Assembly (NCBI RefSeq): GCF_032854445.1
Contig: NC_088302.1
Location: forward strand, 6,569,338-6,633,337
Origin: Liolophura sinensis
Taxonomy: Eukaryota > Mollusca > Polyplacophora > Chitonida > Chitonidae
Length of the DNA stretch: 64,000 bases
Direction of reading: 5' to 3'
Shown: positions 21,961-31,766 of the stretch, one piece after another
Position numbering within the stretch: position 1 is the first letter of the stretch
Layout: each line of letters begins with the position of its first letter
Translations under genes and position numbers: made by a program
The notes under the pieces: model-generated
The model's database searches: none
The model's input: only the letters and a program-made list of their open reading frames with translations
Told to the model about the DNA's origin: nothing

Positions 21961-22431
21961 AATGCTTTTAAGCTGGATAGTATATAAAGGAAGAGTATAT
22001 TATTTCGGACAAGAAGAAGAAGTTTCAGTACTAGTGCTATGGACATTGTAGCATTATAGCCGACGAATTTTGGGCTTCATGACTAAAAGAAAAAAAAACA
22101 AAAGTGTTTGCAGAGGGTCATTATTCACTATGATGACCGTTTCTTAGTGTATAATCCATATTTACAGTACAAGATGGGCAGGTACATGGGTTAAAAGAGA
22201 GATTTTGGGAAAGGTGGGCGTTAGAACACTCACGATGTTATAACATATATGGAACACAGAGTGTAGTACAGAAGGAGCTGAACAGTATACATACACAACA
22301 CCTGGACAAAAAAAACAGTAGAAGCGTCAGCTCACATCAGTTCTGTTCGGGTAAAAAAAAAAAAAACGACAACAACCACTTTAAAAGCAACAAATAGGCT
22401 GATCCAACCATGTTAACAAAAAAAAACATTA

Positions 22432-25400
22432 TTAAAAACGACGACATCTGCTAAGAAAATTCGCCAGGGCCTGGAAAGTCTTACTTCGGTTCGCTTTAGG
22501 ATTTAAAACAGATGCTAACGTAAAATGCCGAAGGCCAATGGAGCGTAAGTCCCGGTAAAGAACACGGCGAGCGTTAGAGTGCCGGGTACACGTAAATAAG
22601 AGATGAGCGATATCATCGTTAATTAGGCATACGTCACATAACCCAGATGGGTGCAGATTCATTCTGAATAAATAGGTATTTGTAGGTACATGTCCAGAAA
22701 TAAGGCGGAAAACTAGCGTTTCATCTCGTCGGGAACGTAATGATATTGGCGAATTTAACAAGACAGAACGATTATACTGGTGAAAAAACCTCCCCTTATT
22801 AGCTTCATCGCACTGCCGCTGCCAAATATCCACAAACTTAGGTGCGACATGACTCATGATTTCATTAATGTTTAAGGGCACGTGTATGGATATATCTAAA
22901 AAGGATGAAGCTCTCTTCGCCAGGGAGTCTGCCATTTCGTTTCCCACAATACCGACATGAGCTGGTACCCAGTCAAAACTCACAGAGACGCCCTGGTAAC
23001 GAAGAGCGGTGCATAAATGTAGTATTTCAAACACAAGTGATGAAGAATTATACCAGACATAATTTGACATGGCCTGCAAGGAAGATAAAGAATCGGTAAG
23101 TATAACAGCCCTAGAAGGTTTTAGGTCGAGGAGAAACTGAAGAGCACAGATGATAGCTGTAAGTTCTGCTGTAAATACTGAGATAAAATTGGATAATCTA
23201 AAGGATTTGGAATATTTTAACTCTGGGACACAAAAAGCTGCACCAACTCTGTTGCTGTCTGGACACTTGGAGGCATCAGTGTATACCTGCAAGTACTGGG
23301 ATAGGCTTGTATGTATATATTCCTTAGCACATAGTAAGGAAACATTCGGATTATCAGATTTTTTTCTATCATCGTTCAGAGTAGTCGAAATGTAGGGAGG
23401 TTCTAGATTCCATGTGGGGAAATCAGGAACACGGGAGGACTGCAAAGCAACATTATCACAATCTAAAGACGAAGATATGTTCTTTGATCTCAAACTAAAT
23501 GGTAACCCAGCATAACTATTTAAGTCATGCAAGTTGTCATAAAAGGAAGGTTCGAGCAAACGAGACGAAGCATTATTAACCGAACATTTGAGCCTGAAAA
23601 AGAACTTGAGGGTGCGCAGATGCCGACGGATAGACAATGGCCACTCGTTACAGAATACCTGTAGAACGTTAAGTGGTGTGGTGCGCATACCTCCTGTACA
23701 TATCCGCAGCGCTGCGCACTGGACAGAATCTAATTTTTCTTTAAGCGTAATGCAAGCAGAATCATAGGCTTCACAACAATAATCAAGTTTGGTACGGATG
23801 AGAGAGCGATATAGCAGTAGTAATGATTTTTTCTCAGCCCCCCAACATTTTCCCGATACACACCTCATTAAATTTAGAACTTTATCACATCTTGCTATCA
23901 AATAGTCAATATGTCTACCCCAAGTAAGCCTATTATCGAATATAACCCCGAGATACTTAAAAGAAGAGGAGATTTTGATCGTCGAGTTATTAAGGGTTAG
24001 ACAAACATTACCAGTATGGCGCCGTGTAAACACAACAGCTTCTGTTTTAACAGAAGAAAACTTAAACCCCCAGTCCCGGCTCCATTTCATTATATCATCT
24101 AGACCTTGCTGAATATGCTTGACACAAGAGGCAAGGGACCTAGAGCAAAACCACATGCATTTATCATCAGCGAAAAGCGTGCAATTTAATTTAGGGGATA
24201 TGGCATTGGGTAAGTCATTTATGGCTACATTAAATAAAGTGGGAGATAAGACACTTCCCTGGGGAACCCCATTCTCCACCGGTACCATGCGAGAATAACT
24301 CTGTCCCACTCGAACTTTAATAAAACGTCCGGACAGGAAATCTTTTAAAAAACCCAACATTTTCCCACCAATGCCAATATTACGCAGCTTAATTAACACC
24401 CCAGTCCTCCAAACCATATCGTACGCTTTTTCTATATCGAGAAACACGGCAAGTAAATAATCTTTATATTTAAAAGAGTGTCTGATGGAGGTTTCTAAAT
24501 TAACCACATGGTCAGTAGTACAACGTTTGTTTCTAAAACCGCTCTGTACTGGACTAAGTATATTGTGTTTCTCCAAAAACCACATCAATCGAGAATTTAT
24601 CATACGCTCCATGACCTTGCAGAGACAGGACGTGAGGGCTATAGGCCTGTACGAAGATGTGAACGAGGGATCCTTACCTGGTTTAGCAACGGGCACAACA
24701 ATTGCCGTTTTCCATTTAGCAGGGAGTTTCATACTAGACCAAACGGCATTGTACAGCAATAGTAATATAGTCATACAGTGATATGGCAAATTGTACAACA
24801 TGGAGTACGTAATAGTATCCTCACCCGGTGACGAATCCGAACATGAGGATAAGGCCTGCTTTAATTCTAGTAAAGAAAAATCATTGTTAATTGGCATGTC
24901 ATCAAAAAGAATATTATTAAAAGGATGCATTTCTTCAATATTTTCCTTATGGGATATAAACTCAGGAGAATAATTGTTTGAACTGGAAACGAAAGAGAAA
25001 CTGTCTGCCAAAATATTGGCTTTGTCAATATTAGTAACATAATTACTATTATTATGAACAATAGTTGGGGTGTTATTTGATTTTCTTTTACCTTTAATCG
25101 AGTTTATTTTATTCCAGACTTCTTTGGTATTTGTATTTTCAGATAAATTCGAACAGTATTGTCGCCAGTGATCTCTCTGAGCTGTTTTAATCACCCGCTG
25201 TGCTACAGCTTTAGCTCGTTTAAATAAAACAATGTCTTGGTATAGGCGAGTGCGTTTTGCACGATTTTTTAAACGTTTCCGATTTTTTATAGCATTAGAA
25301 CAATCGTCGTTCCACCAAGGAACAGGTATTTTACTAGACACCTTACCTGAGGATTTTGGAATGCATTTTTGTGCAGCCACATCAATGGCATTAAGTACAT

Positions 25401-26259
25401 TATCTGCAAAAATATCAACATCATTATTATACACATCCTGAGAAAAAGACCTCAAACATTCTTCTTTGTATACATCCCAGTTTGCCCTTTTCACACACCA
25501 TCTGGGAGGCTGGCCTACAGGATTCACATGGTGGTCTATATTACAGGTGACTAGAACTGGTAAGTGGTCGCTAGGACAAGGGCTTATGGTATCAACGAAC
25601 CAATTAAAAGACAAACCTATATCTGCTGAGCAAAGAGTAAGGTCTAAGTGAGACAGATTACCAGAATGAGGATCTACACGAGTGCCCGTCCCATCATTTA
25701 AAACACACATTTCATAATCATTAACTAGAGCAGTCATTACCCTTCCATTGAAATTCGTTGTAATGCTACCCCATAAGGGTCCGTAAGCGTTAAAATCCCC
25801 ACACAATATATAAGTGCTATTAATATAAGACATAAGAGTATCAAAATCTTTTCTATCAATACGATTAGAAGGATTGTATATATTAACAACACTTGTGGGT
25901 GCACCAGACCTCGTAGCAATATTAAAACATTGTGCCTCAATACTGTTAAAGGGAGGTAACTTTAGTTCTGAAAAGGATAGGCCGTCTTTTAGAAGCATGG
26001 CCAGGCCCCCTCTCCCGTCTGTATTCCTATCCATTCTACCTATAAAATACCCAGGGTAAGTAAAATCCATATGTGGCTTTAAAAAAGTTTCTTGGAGACA
26101 TATAACATGAGGAGCGGGCTTAAGATTTTGAATATAACACTTGAATTCCTCTCCATGAGCGCCAAGACCGCAAATATTTTGATGTAACATGTTAAAAGTC
26201 ATTGATAATAGAGGTAAAACAAGATAGGAATATATATTTATATTATATAAAGGATACAT
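22432..26259 (-). CDS. LINE-A ORF2: endonuclease, reverse transcriptase, RNase H polyprotein
   Basis: The product has 1275 residues and no internal stop. The N-terminal APE-like endonuclease covers about residues 20-240: N28 in HQNICGLG, E57 in CLQETFL, D155/N157 in GDFNA, D206 in SHLDL, D231/H232 in SDH. RT spans about 510-800: FLDIEKAYD at 606-614, NGVPQGSVLSPTLF at 663-676, catalytic FADD at 696-699. RNase H spans about 990-1125 with D995, E1032, D1056 and D1111. A C-x2-C-x7-H-x4-C motif lies at 1208-1224. The start ATG shares one base with the ORF1 stop (TAATG), suggesting termination-reinitiation. All catalytic residues needed for target nicking and reverse transcription appear present, so this ORF looks recently functional. 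Confidence 0.95.
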   Translation of the reverse strand: MYPLYNINIYSYLVLPLLSMTFNMLHQNICGLGAHGEEFKCYIQNLKPAPHVICLQETFLKPHMDFTYPGYFIGRMDRNTDGRGGLAMLLKDGLSFSELKLPPFNSIEAQCFNIATRSGAPTSVVNIYNPSNRIDRKDFDTLMSYINSTYILCGDFNAYGPLWGSITTNFNGRVMTALVNDYEMCVLNDGTGTRVDPHSGNLSHLDLTLCSADIGLSFNWFVDTISPCPSDHLPVLVTCNIDHHVNPVGQPPRWCVKRANWDVYKEECLRSFSQDVYNNDVDIFADNVLNAIDVAAQKCIPKSSGKVSSKIPVPWWNDDCSNAIKNRKRLKNRAKRTRLYQDIVLFKRAKAVAQRVIKTAQRDHWRQYCSNLSENTNTKEVWNKINSIKGKRKSNNTPTIVHNNSNYVTNIDKANILADSFSFVSSSNNYSPEFISHKENIEEMHPFNNILFDDMPINNDFSLLELKQALSSCSDSSPGEDTITYSMLYNLPYHCMTILLLLYNAVWSSMKLPAKWKTAIVVPVAKPGKDPSFTSSYRPIALTSCLCKVMERMINSRLMWFLEKHNILSPVQSGFRNKRCTTDHVVNLETSIRHSFKYKDYLLAVFLDIEKAYDMVWRTGVLIKLRNIGIGGKMLGFLKDFLSGRFIKVRVGQSYSRMVPVENGVPQGSVLSPTLFNVAINDLPNAISPKLNCTLFADDKCMWFCSRSLASCVKHIQQGLDDIMKWSRDWGFKFSSVKTEAVVFTRRHTGNVCLTLNNSTIKISSSFKYLGVIFDNRLTWGRHIDYLIARCDKVLNLMRCVSGKCWGAEKKSLLLLYRSLIRTKLDYCCEAYDSACITLKEKLDSVQCAALRICTGGMRTTPLNVLQVFCNEWPLSIRRHLRTLKFFFRLKCSVNNASSRLLEPSFYDNLHDLNSYAGLPFSLRSKNISSSLDCDNVALQSSRVPDFPTWNLEPPYISTTLNDDRKKSDNPNVSLLCAKEYIHTSLSQYLQVYTDASKCPDSNRVGAAFCVPELKYSKSFRLSNFISVFTAELTAIICALQFLLDLKPSRAVILTDSLSSLQAMSNYVWYNSSSLVFEILHLCTALRYQGVSVSFDWVPAHVGIVGNEMADSLAKRASSFLDISIHVPLNINEIMSHVAPKFVDIWQRQCDEANKGRFFHQYNRSVLLNSPISLRSRRDETLVFRLISGHVPTNTYLFRMNLHPSGLCDVCLINDDIAHLLFTCTRHSNARRVLYRDLRSIGLRHFTLASVLNPKANRSKTFQALANFLSRCRRF

Positions 26260-27483
26260 TATGAATGTTCATCATCCGAGGACACAGTAAATAGAATATT
26301 GTTCAGTCTTTTAAAATCAACAGCCTCAGAGCCAAGACGACTCTGAGCGATGCTAAACACTACTTGTACCAAACTCTTAGGGTCTTCGATTTCGAAGACT
26401 TTTATTAGTATTTCCGAAAAGATGGCGATAAGCCTTGTGGCCATTGTGAAGGACATATCGTCTGTCTGAGTGGGTTCACCACGTGGGGTTTGAGTAGCTA
26501 TGGACCTAAGGATTGGCTTGACGGGTGTAATCGTAATAGAATGGGGCTGTTCATGGGGGGGTATCTACTACCGGCCCTTCTGTTAGAGCTCGCTCATTTG
26601 ACCCCTCTGGGTAAATTCTATGGGGGTTATCTTCTTCACGTACTGATTTTAAAGCATCAGCAAAAGAAATTTTCTTGGTAACCTTTATGAACTGCGCTTT
26701 ACATACCTGCTTTCTATATGGGCAACCCATATACGCCGAGCTATGGCTCAGGGACCCGCAGTTGACACATTTGGGGCGATCCAGGTTGTGGCATTCATCA
26801 AATGTATGGGGGCCGCCACATCTTGGGCATCGCTGGCGCCCCCTACATTCCCCTGAAATATGCCCAAAGGACTGACATTTGAAGCAACGTATGGCGGGTG
26901 GAACATATTGCTTGACAGGAAATATTTCGTAACCGAGAGAAACTTCTTCCGGTAGTGCATCCGAATTAAAATATAGCAACATACATTTGGTTTTAGTTTT
27001 TTCCTTCCCTTTAGTCAGACGCTGTGCTTTCGTTACTTTGTATTTTTTCAGTGCTTGTTGTACTTCTTCTTCAGTGATGTCTTCCCCTAACCCATAAATC
27101 ACCCCACGTGAAAGGGTGATATTGGAGTGCAGCCTGCAGGAGACATCTCTTCCCATCAGCGTTGTTATGCTGAGTGCCTTTTTGACTTGAGTGGCACTAT
27201 TACAAACAATCATTAGGTCTTTACCGTTAATTTTCTTTACTTGTTTTACATTGCCAATTGCTTGTTGTAAACTCTGACCAAATTTAATTGGGTTCCACCC
27301 AGTGACGGGTAAGCCCCCCATAGATGAAATTACAACATTGTTATTGTTATTTCCCTGCTTCTGACCCACCTGCTTTGCTTTCTTCCCTTCCTGGGAGCTT
27401 CTATCGGTTGAAAAATCGCGCGTTCGTTTTGTAGTGGATCGCGTTTCCACGACTTCCATGTCGTCTCCTTCTGCGTCATCCAT
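26259..27483 (-). CDS. LINE-A ORF1: zinc-knuckle RNA-binding protein, frameshifted at a C7 run
   Basis: The first 310 codons (27483-26551) run from MDDAEGDD through a basic N-terminus and a central domain to three CCHC knuckles: C200/C203/H208/C213, C219/C222/H226/C231 and C239/C242/H247/C254. The frame stops right after a run of seven C (G7 on the plus strand, 26555-26561). Removing one base of frame joins it to a second open frame that continues without a stop to TCATAA, whose last base is the first base of the ORF2 ATG. The original ORF1 was therefore about 410 codons. The break could be a slippage mutation, an assembly error at the homopolymer, or a programmed frameshift. ORF1 proteins bind the element RNA. 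Confidence 0.9.
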
Positions 27484-27540
27484 GGCTGTAACTAATGACT
27501 ATAGTGGTGTATGCACAGGGGAGTTATTACAAGACGACAG

Positions 27541-28035
27541 TTAAAAATAGCAGAAGTTGCTCGGGAGCTGCTCCGAGCCAGGGAGAAAAGACGAAAGGCG
27601 CTCTGTTAGGTGTGGAAGAGACAGTGTAAGTACAGGATTTCCTATCCCACAATTGTACACTATACCTAAAGTATAGTAACTTATAGCCCTATGCTACTAT
27701 ATAATACTAACGATATTACTATTATACACTATATATTACTATATACACTATATATTACTATATACACTATATATTACTATATATACAATCAATTATAGAA
27801 CTTTTTTTTCTATGGATTAACTATATTTCTAATATCAGATGTGACTGCTTATCAGACAAAAAAAAAAAAAAAAATTGTTGTCAAAAAGCCCAATACTAAG
27901 CAACAAACGTGTGTAATTAATTTAGAATTTACAAGACCGAAAGCTATCACAAATAAATCCAAAAAATATCAAATATACAACACTATGAAAAACCACTCTC
28001 AATGAACGCCTGTACAAGAAAGGGGGTTAAGTTGA
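27541..28035. other. AT-rich spacer between LINE-A and pol, with short tandem repeat
   Basis: 27710-27790 is a tandem array of about 20-bp units (ctatatattactatatacac). An A17 run lies at 27860-27876. No gag coding, zinc knuckle, LTR or primer-binding sequence could be found, although these should lie on this side of pol. It may be leftover Gypsy-1 leader, LINE-A 5' flank or unrelated filler. Confidence 0.5.
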
Positions 28036-28056
28036 CCTTTGCCTCTTTGTGTTGCA

Positions 28057-30639
28057 ATGCACAAAACATTGCCGGAAGTTACATCAGCAGTTAAAAGCAG
28101 ATCTGAGTTAGCTGATACGGGATTGGATAAGATTCCCAAATGGTCTATGGATAGCTTCGCTCCGTTTATCAATTCTGGTTCAGTGTCGCTTAGAAGCGAC
28201 ATGTCTTGTGCTACCCCTATAAAGATATTAAGGGATACTGGGGCATCTCAGTCTCTGTTGTTGATGAATACTCTGTCCTTTTCTGAAGAGTCATACTCTG
28301 GGGTTCGTGCCCTTATTAGAGGAGTAGAGTCTAGTGACTTTGTCAGTGTTCCCCTTCATGATATTTATTTGTCATCAGATTTGATATCTGGACCTGTCAG
28401 GGTAGGCATTAAGCCTTCATTACCTTTTGAGGGTATTCATTTGTTGTTGGGAAATGACTTGGCACATGATAAAGTTACTGTTGATCCCTTAATGGTTGAT
28501 AAGCCTTCTCTGAATTCAGTCACAGAGCCAGTTGAAAGCGAGATAGCGGGTTTATATCCGTCCTGTGTTGTTACAAGAGCTATGTCTAGAAAAGTCAGTA
28601 CAGACCAGGGTAGTACTGTTGATTTGAGCGAGACTTTTCTCAACAACATGTTGGATGGAGATTCTTCCAAATTAGACAGCCAGCAGGAAGTAGATACTAA
28701 TTCTGTTAGTTTTGATCAGCCATTTTGTAGAAGTGAGTTGATTGCTGAACAACAAAATGATCCAAGTATTTCTTGCTTGTTTAATGATGCAGCTAAAGAT
28801 GGTGAATCTTTACCTGACCCATGCTACTACTATGTCAAGTCTGGCATATTGATGCGGCAGTGGAGGCCTCCCGATGTTTCGTTGGAGGATGAATGGGCAG
28901 TTAAGCATCAGGTAGTTGTGCCCAAGTCTTATCGGAAAGACATACTGACCATAGCGCATGAAACGCCGTTAGCAGGTCATTTAGGTGTTAATAAGACCTA
29001 TCATAAGATTCTCAGTCATTTTTATTGGCCAGGAGTAAGGAAAGATGTTACTGAATTTTGCAGGTCTTGTCATGCATGTCAGTTAGTGGGGAAACCTAAC
29101 CAGACAATCCCCAAGGCAGCCTTGAGGCCTATTCCTGCAATTGGTGAGCCATTCAGTAGAATCTTAATAGATTGTGTTGGTCCGCTACCTAAGACAAAGT
29201 CTGGAAATCAGTATATGTTAACTATAATGTGTACTTCAACTCGTTTCCCAGAGGCAATTCCACTAAGGAATATTACTGCCAAGACTGTAATTAAGGCTTT
29301 AGTTAAGTTCTTCACCATGTTTGGTCTGCCTAAGTCAGTACAGTCAGACCAGGGTTCAAATTTCATGTCTGGTGTGTTCCAACAAGTTATGCATGAGCTA
29401 GGTATTAGCCAGTATAAATCCTCAGCTTATCACCCACAAAGTCAAGGAGCACTAGAGAGATTCCATCAGACACTGAAAAGTATGATAAGAACTTACTGCT
29501 TTGAGACAGGGAAAGATTGGGACGAGGGGGTACCTTTGTTAATGTTTGCTGTAAGAGAGTCTGTACAAGAGTCACTTGGATTTAGTCCATTTGAGCTTGT
29601 GTTTGGCCATACTGTGCGTGGTCCACTACAGTTGTTCAAGGAAAAGTTTGTGTCTGGTGATAGTGATAATGTTAACCTATTACAGTATGTGTCAAGTTTT
29701 CGTACTAAGCTCAACAGAGTATGTGAGTTAGCCAGAGAGAATCTTACAGCTTCTCAGAAGAGTATGAAAACTAAGTATGACAAAGAGACAGTAAGACGCA
29801 GATTTGAAGTTGGTCAGAAGGTATTGGCCTTACTTCCAGTTAGTGGTAAGCCACTTGAGGCTCGTTATTTTGGACCTTATGTAGTAGACAAGAGGTTAAG
29901 TGATCTTAATTATATTATTTTCACTCCTGATCGGCGCAAATCTAGACAACTTTGTCACATTAACATGTTAAAGCCATATGTAGACAGAGATAGCACTGAT
30001 CTCAATGTTGTACATCCTAGTGGAGTTGCTCTCTCTTGTTTTCCAGTGCCAAGTTGTAAGAGAGAATTAAAGCGTTTTTTGGGCATGGCAGGTTATTATC
30101 GTAAGTTCTGTAGGAACTTTTCATTTGTTAGTGAGCCATTAACTCAGCTGTTAAAGAAAGGTGCTAAATTCTTGTGGTCCATTGAGTGTCAGAGATCTTT
30201 TGATAGATTAAAGGCCATGCTAAGCAGCGGCCCCATACTTGTAGCACCTGATTTTAATTTACCATTTAAGCTAGCTGTTGATGCTAGTGATATATCTGCT
30301 GGGGCAGTTTTGTTACAAGAAAATGAAACAGATCACGTTGATCACCCTGTATGTTTTTTCTCTCGCAAATTTGACAAGTGCCAGATAAATTATTCGACAA
30401 TAGAAAAGGAGTGTCTGTCCTTGATTCTAGCATTACAGCATTTTGAAGTATATGTGACTTCGTCAAGTTACCCCATTGTTGTGTATACAGATCACAATCC
30501 CTTAACCTTCTTGCACAAACTAAAAGGTAAAAACCTAAGATTGTTACGGTGGAGTTTGCTTTTGCAAGAATTTAATCTAGAGATTAGACACATAAAAGGG
30601 AAAGATAATGTGATTGCTGATTGTTTGTCACGTGTCTAG
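28057..30639 (+). CDS. Gypsy-1 pol: protease-integrase-RNase H, RT core missing
   Basis: One uninterrupted frame. The first ATG is at 28057; the frame is open from 28036. Residues are numbered from an alternative upstream TTG at 28039. The aspartic protease motif DTGAS is at 66-70. The integrase zinc finger is about 307-347. The integrase core has D378, D437 and E473 (D-x35-E), followed by a GPY/F-type module (ARYFGPYVV, 608-616). Directly after it, at about 671, comes the end of an RT domain (KRELKRFLGMAGYYRKF), then RNase H (AVDAS near 748, IEKE near 791, YTDHN near 818, final ADCLSR). Integrase upstream of RT/RNase H is the copia-like order known from Gmr1-type Ty3/Gypsy elements. The fingers and palm with the catalytic YxDD are absent without breaking the frame. 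Confidence 0.93.
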   Translation: MHKTLPEVTSAVKSRSELADTGLDKIPKWSMDSFAPFINSGSVSLRSDMSCATPIKILRDTGASQSLLLMNTLSFSEESYSGVRALIRGVESSDFVSVPLHDIYLSSDLISGPVRVGIKPSLPFEGIHLLLGNDLAHDKVTVDPLMVDKPSLNSVTEPVESEIAGLYPSCVVTRAMSRKVSTDQGSTVDLSETFLNNMLDGDSSKLDSQQEVDTNSVSFDQPFCRSELIAEQQNDPSISCLFNDAAKDGESLPDPCYYYVKSGILMRQWRPPDVSLEDEWAVKHQVVVPKSYRKDILTIAHETPLAGHLGVNKTYHKILSHFYWPGVRKDVTEFCRSCHACQLVGKPNQTIPKAALRPIPAIGEPFSRILIDCVGPLPKTKSGNQYMLTIMCTSTRFPEAIPLRNITAKTVIKALVKFFTMFGLPKSVQSDQGSNFMSGVFQQVMHELGISQYKSSAYHPQSQGALERFHQTLKSMIRTYCFETGKDWDEGVPLLMFAVRESVQESLGFSPFELVFGHTVRGPLQLFKEKFVSGDSDNVNLLQYVSSFRTKLNRVCELARENLTASQKSMKTKYDKETVRRRFEVGQKVLALLPVSGKPLEARYFGPYVVDKRLSDLNYIIFTPDRRKSRQLCHINMLKPYVDRDSTDLNVVHPSGVALSCFPVPSCKRELKRFLGMAGYYRKFCRNFSFVSEPLTQLLKKGAKFLWSIECQRSFDRLKAMLSSGPILVAPDFNLPFKLAVDASDISAGAVLLQENETDHVDHPVCFFSRKFDKCQINYSTIEKECLSLILALQHFEVYVTSSSYPIVVYTDHNPLTFLHKLKGKNLRLLRWSLLLQEFNLEIRHIKGKDNVIADCLSRV

Positions 30640-30739
30640 TTGGTTTTCTGCAGCTTTGTTTTTAAAGACTGTGGTAAACGTTATTATTATTATTCATGGT
30701 TATGAATATGTTAAAGAAAGTTTTATGCAAAACTTTCTT

Positions 30740-30756
30740 TCCCTGAAGGGTGGGGG
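30740..30756 (+). promoter_or_regulatory. Gypsy-1 polypurine tract
   Basis: The purine-rich GAAGGGTGGGGG stretch lies immediately before the 3' LTR TGTTATG. This is the expected position and composition for plus-strand priming in LTR elements. Confidence 0.75.
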
Positions 30757-31762
30757 TGTTATGTATGACTATTTAACGTTTTCATGTACTGTTAGTCTGC
30801 GGACCTTTGTGAAAGCATAACAGGCCCTGTTATATATGTACAGCGCGGACCTGGCCGAAAGCACCTTGTTCAAGGCTCTGTTTATTTAACTGGCTGTTCA
30901 TTCGCTGTTAAACTCTGTGTTTAAAAATAGTTGAATCCACCTGGCACGTATATAAGTCGTGTTTTCTGTGCAGAGGGGAGGTATTTTTGCTGCATCCACT
31001 GGGAGCCAGGAGAGTGTGCGACGCTCTCGTATCGAGTCCATTTTGTTTATATGAGCTGGTGATGCCAGTTTCATTTGGGAGGACAGATTTTTATGCCGGC
31101 ACCGTTTGTGTACCACAGTAGTACTGAAGTCTGGTTTATGTGAATTTCTGCGGAAGTCACGTTTATTGGTGTTCGGATCTTTATTATGATTATACAGTGT
31201 GGACTGTGTAATTTGTTTAACACGCTGACCTCACCTGACCGACAATGTCGTCAAGGACTCTAAACTGAAGTTTTCAGTTTTGTAAAGGACGTTCGTTCTG
31301 CCACAAGGTGACATTACTCTACGTCTCTGAACGGCTCGTTTGTGAGCTTCTGCGGGAGCTGTGACTGATCTGAAGTGGATTATACCTCCATGCCTGTATT
31401 TACCCTGTGTTGTGCTCTGCGGGTGTGACGTCATTCAAAGGCTTGACTGTTCCAGTTCTGTGTAACCTGTGTACTGTGTTCGTGTTCGCTAACCTGGCGA
31501 AGTACCCGTCTAGGACAGTTTGTGACTTGTGTGAATTGTGTTTTTATCCCATGGTCTTTACGTTGGATTTCCTGGAATACATTCCTTGGGATGCAAAGGT
31601 GAACTGGAATCTTGTAAAGACCGGTAATACTGATGTGTATGTTGTTGTTGTTGTTGAACTGTCTGTAAAACTGTACGTCTCATTTTATATATAAAACATT
31701 GTTTACATTGTAATATTGAGTCACTGAGTCTGTTTTCTGTTGCTGTTTTCAATACCGTAACA
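30757..31762 (+). repeat. Gypsy-1 3' LTR, 1006 bp
   Basis: It begins TGTTATGTATGAC and ends ACCGTAACA (terminal inverted TGTTA/TAACA). A TATATAAG box at 30949-30956 and G/C-rich sequence just downstream (ctgtgcagaggggagg) suggest the transcription start in U3/R. The LTR ends in front of the ATAC target duplication. Compared with the solo LTR at 62844-63702 it has about 145 extra bases (31301-31445). Confidence 0.93.
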
Positions 31763-31766
31763 ATAC

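Larger units (their letters stand above)
21881..27540 (-). mobile_element. LINE-A: nearly intact I-superfamily LINE
   Basis: A two-ORF non-LTR retrotransposon in minus orientation: ORF1 with three zinc knuckles (27483-26259), ORF2 with EN, RT, RNase H and a C-terminal zinc-binding motif (26259-22432), then a 3'UTR of about 550 bp. The 3' end is a C14 run (G14 on the plus strand, near 21882-21895) abutting the LTR stub. The 5' boundary is uncertain (about 27500-27640). Domain order and the RNase H after RT place it in the I superfamily (I/Nimb-like). It differs in sequence and 3' end from LINE-B. Confidence 0.85.
21821..31762 (+). mobile_element. Gypsy-1: Gmr1-like Ty3/Gypsy retrotransposon with nested LINE-A
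   Basis: The insertion is bounded by a 4-bp target duplication ATAC (21817-21820 and 31763-31766). It starts and ends with the same LTR family (TGTTATG...CGTAACA). The 5' LTR is only a 59-bp stub, while the 3' LTR is complete (30757-31762). Between them lie LINE-A (minus strand), an AT-rich spacer, and a pol reading frame with protease, integrase and RNase H. Gag, the primer-binding site and the RT core are missing, so the copy cannot be autonomous. The matching target duplications show that the outer ends come from one integration event and that the internal losses are later or were inherited. Confidence 0.9.

Noticed and set aside
22905-25651. Plus-strand open frames across LINE-A
   Set aside because: Antisense shadows of the intact ORF2.
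28034-28041. GACCTTTG shared with the 5' LTR stub (21867-21874) as a LINE-A target duplication
   Set aside because: It does not abut either LINE-A end, and 8 bp can occur by chance.
28039-28056. TTG start of the Gypsy-1 pol frame
   Set aside because: A eukaryotic element is expected to use ATG or readthrough from gag. The first ATG is at 28057 and the upstream part is only six codons.
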